Source: Brucella pituitosa (lineage in GTDB: Bacteria; Pseudomonadota; Alphaproteobacteria; Rhizobiales; Rhizobiaceae). Taken from it: DNA of 64,000 nt. A program made the position numbers and the translations under genes. Location of the stretch: positions 744,001-808,000 of the forward strand of contig NZ_PYSY02000001.1 of NCBI RefSeq assembly GCF_003049685.1, given 5' to 3'. Below are positions 62,241 through 64,000 of the stretch, piece by piece; within the stretch, counting starts at the first letter, position 1; every line of letters starts with the position of its first letter. Under the pieces are notes generated by a model. It was given only the letters and a program-made list of their open reading frames with translations, did not search any database and was not told the origin of the DNA.

Positions 62241-63785
62241 ATGTCGAAGATCATAACTTCAAAGTATCGCAAGGGTGTTGCAGCCGTAGCGCTGTCAGCC
62301 GCGCTGGCCGGTGCGTTCGTCGCAACCGGCCCAATGGGCGTGATGAACAATGCCCGCGCCGAAGCAGTCAGTGTCACTCCGCCTCAGCAGGCAGGCTTTG
62401 CCGATCTGGTTGAAAAAGTGCGCCCGGCAGTCGTTAGCGTTCGCGTCAAGAAAGATGTGCAGGAAGCCGATAGCCGTGGTCAGCAGTTCGGAACGCCCCC
62501 CGGTTTCGATCAGCTGCCAGATGGCCATCCGCTAAAGCGCTTCTTCCGTGATTTCGGCATGGAGCCTCGTGGCGACGCACGTCCCGATAGTCGCCGTCCG
62601 GGCAATCGCGGCAAGCCGCGTCCGGGTCATGAACGTCCAGTGGCACAGGGGTCCGGCTTCTTCATTTCTGAAGACGGTTATCTCGTCACCAACAACCACG
62701 TTGTTTCTGATGGTGACGCCTACAGCGTCGTTCTCGATGACGGCACCGAACTCGATGCGAAGCTGATAGGCACCGACGCGCGTACAGATCTTGCTGTCCT
62801 TAAGATCGATGATGCCAAGCGCAAGTTCACATATGTGAAGCTCGGTGATGACAACAAGATCCGGGTGGGCGATTGGGTCGTTGCTGTTGGCAATCCGTTT
62901 GGTCTTGGCGGCACGGTCACATCCGGTATCGTTTCAGCTCGTGGTCGTGACATCGGCGCAGGTCCTTACGACGATTTTATCCAGATTGATGCAGCGGTTA
63001 ACAAAGGCAACTCTGGTGGCCCGGCTTTCGATCTTTCCGGCGAAGTCATTGGCATCAACACCGCAATCTTCTCACCTTCGGGTGGCAGCGTAGGTATCGC
63101 CTTTGCAATTCCAGCATCGACTGCCAAGCAGGTCGTCGATCAGCTGATCAAGAAGGGGTCGGTTGAGCGTGGTTGGATTGGCGTGCAAATCCAGCCGGTA
63201 AGCAAGGACATTGCCGCTTCGCTTGGTCTCGCTGAAGAAAAGGGCGCTCTGGTCGCATCCCCTCAGGCTGACGGTCCGGCTGCAAAGGCAGGCATCAAGG
63301 CCGGTGATGTAATCACAGCCGTTAATGGTGAAACTGTTCAGGACCCACGTGATCTTGCTCGTAAGGTTGCCAATATCATTCCCGGTGAAAAGGCTGCTCT
63401 GACTGTTTGGCGTAAGAATAAGGCTGAAGAAGTCGATATTACGATTGCGGCCATGCCACAGGATCTCGGCAAGGCGGACAGCCAGTCCGGCGGCGGTGAC
63501 ACCGAACAGGGTGGATCACTCGACACCTATGGTCTGACGGTTACGCCGTCGGAAGATGGTGACGGCGTAGTTGTCACCAATGTTGATCCTGATAGCGATG
63601 CGTCCGACCGTGGTATCCGTTCCGGTGACATCATAGTCTCAGTAAACAATCAGGTCGTCAAAAGTGCCAAGGATATCGACAAGGCGATTGAAGAAGCTTC
63701 AAAGGCTGGTCGTAAGGCAGTGCTGTTGCAACTTCAGAGCAACGACCAGAGTCGCTTCGTAGCCCTTCCAATCGATCAGGGATAA
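62241..63785 (+). CDS. degP: Periplasmic serine protease DegP/HtrA
   Basis: The 514-residue protein has a signal peptide (cleavage near ARA, residue 40), a trypsin-like domain with the triad His153 (VTNNHVVSDGD), Asp183 (ARTDLAVLKID) and Ser258 (NKGNSGGPAF), and two PDZ domains (about 300-390 and 420-510). It degrades misfolded envelope proteins; Brucella htrA mutants are sensitive to oxidative stress. GGAGAGAC precedes the ATG. It ends with a clear terminator. Confidence 0.97.
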   Translation: MSKIITSKYRKGVAAVALSAALAGAFVATGPMGVMNNARAEAVSVTPPQQAGFADLVEKVRPAVVSVRVKKDVQEADSRGQQFGTPPGFDQLPDGHPLKRFFRDFGMEPRGDARPDSRRPGNRGKPRPGHERPVAQGSGFFISEDGYLVTNNHVVSDGDAYSVVLDDGTELDAKLIGTDARTDLAVLKIDDAKRKFTYVKLGDDNKIRVGDWVVAVGNPFGLGGTVTSGIVSARGRDIGAGPYDDFIQIDAAVNKGNSGGPAFDLSGEVIGINTAIFSPSGGSVGIAFAIPASTAKQVVDQLIKKGSVERGWIGVQIQPVSKDIAASLGLAEEKGALVASPQADGPAAKAGIKAGDVITAVNGETVQDPRDLARKVANIIPGEKAALTVWRKNKAEEVDITIAAMPQDLGKADSQSGGGDTEQGGSLDTYGLTVTPSEDGDGVVVTNVDPDSDASDRGIRSGDIIVSVNNQVVKSAKDIDKAIEEASKAGRKAVLLQLQSNDQSRFVALPIDQG

Positions 63786-63816
63786 TGGTTGCATGACGCT
63801 GAGTATCTGAAAACAA

Positions 63817-63856
63817 AATGCCAGGCGGACAACCCGCCTGGCATTCCTTCATTTTC
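63817..63856 (+). terminator. Terminator of degP
   Basis: AATGCCAGGCGG pairs with CCGCCTGGCATT around a short loop and is followed by CCTTCATTTTC. Confidence 0.8.
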
Positions 63857-63883
63857 TCCAACGATCCGGTTTATAGTATCGCC

Positions 63884-64000
63884 ATGAAGATTCTCGTTAT
63901 CGAAGACGACCGCGAAGCGGCCCGCTATCTTGAGAAGGCCTTTACTGAGGCTGGACATTCTGCCGACATCGCTGGCGATGGTGAGATCGGTTATGCGCTG
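63884..64000 (+). CDS. Response regulator, 5' part (cut by window end)
   Basis: The visible 39 residues (MKILVIEDDREAARYLEKAF) are the start of a receiver domain with the acidic DD pair. A response regulator follows degP in several rhizobia, in which it is paired with a histidine kinase. Function of the rest cannot be judged. Confidence 0.85.
   Translation, partial: MKILVIEDDREAARYLEKAFTEAGHSADIAGDGEIGYAL

Noticed and set aside
1-64000. tRNA, rRNA and CRISPR arrays
   Set aside because: No cloverleaf-like sequence with CCA-side motifs, no rRNA stretch and no regularly spaced direct repeats were seen on reading both strands; no search program was run.

Overview
The window is a moderate-GC alphaproteobacterial chromosome segment, most probably from the Brucellaceae (Brucella in the broad sense, including former Ochrobactrum). 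The signs are a choline-to-betaine operon whose proteins look like Brucella BetA, BetB and BetI, a 142-residue MucR regulator with a Cys-Asp-His-His zinc finger, the rhizobial feuPQ / cycHJKL (ccmIEFH) / degP order, families such as DUF1491, DUF2336, DUF5330 and DUF6456, and an RcGTA-type gene transfer agent cluster. There is no integrase, phage repressor, tRNA, rRNA or CRISPR array.

Layout. 1-5.0 kb: end of a polysaccharide deacetylase gene, a DUF1499 membrane protein, an MBL hydrolase, two ureide genes (allA, uraH) and a DUF2793 tail-fibre-like gene. 5.1-10.1 kb: an AraC regulator and the minus-strand betI-betA-betB operon. 10.2-17.5 kb: GreB-like factor, AbrB/Doc toxin-antitoxin pair, corA, a GntR regulator with a CynX-type transporter, HerA-like ATPase, L,D-transpeptidase. 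17.8-26.2 kb: haloacid dehalogenase, sodB, cytochrome c' with a diheme cytochrome, acyl-CoA synthetase, oligopeptidase B, msrB. 26.2-31.5 kb: mucR, an orphan DnaA-domain-IV protein coupled to a DUF6456 protein, amidase, sufE, DUF5330. 31.8-39.8 kb: sensor kinase, peptidoglycan-binding protein, DUF1491, DUF2336, DUF1214 pair, a MITE and a PBP1A-type enzyme.

40.1-54.7 kb: a compact plus-strand GTA cluster running in the canonical order: putative small terminase, large terminase, portal, membrane protein, prohead protease, capsid, connectors, tail tube, chaperones, tape measure, DUF2460, DUF2163, NlpC/P60, the TIM-barrel host-contact protein and a holin-like protein. The DUF2793 gene about 36 kb away may be an unlinked member, since DUF2793 proteins serve as GTA tail fibres in Rhodobacter.

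54.9-64.0 kb: a small secreted protein (FeuN candidate), feuP, feuQ, a surface lipoprotein, ccmI-ccmE-ccmF-ccmH for cytochrome c maturation, degP/htrA and the start of another response regulator.

A dispersed palindromic repeat family (about a dozen copies) sits in many intergenic gaps, including three copies in or beside the GTA cluster. A 266-bp element with about 25-bp inverted ends and flanking TA dinucleotides (IS630/mariner-type MITE) abuts the start codon of the DUF1214 gene. Several long near-perfect palindromes act as candidate terminators or operators.
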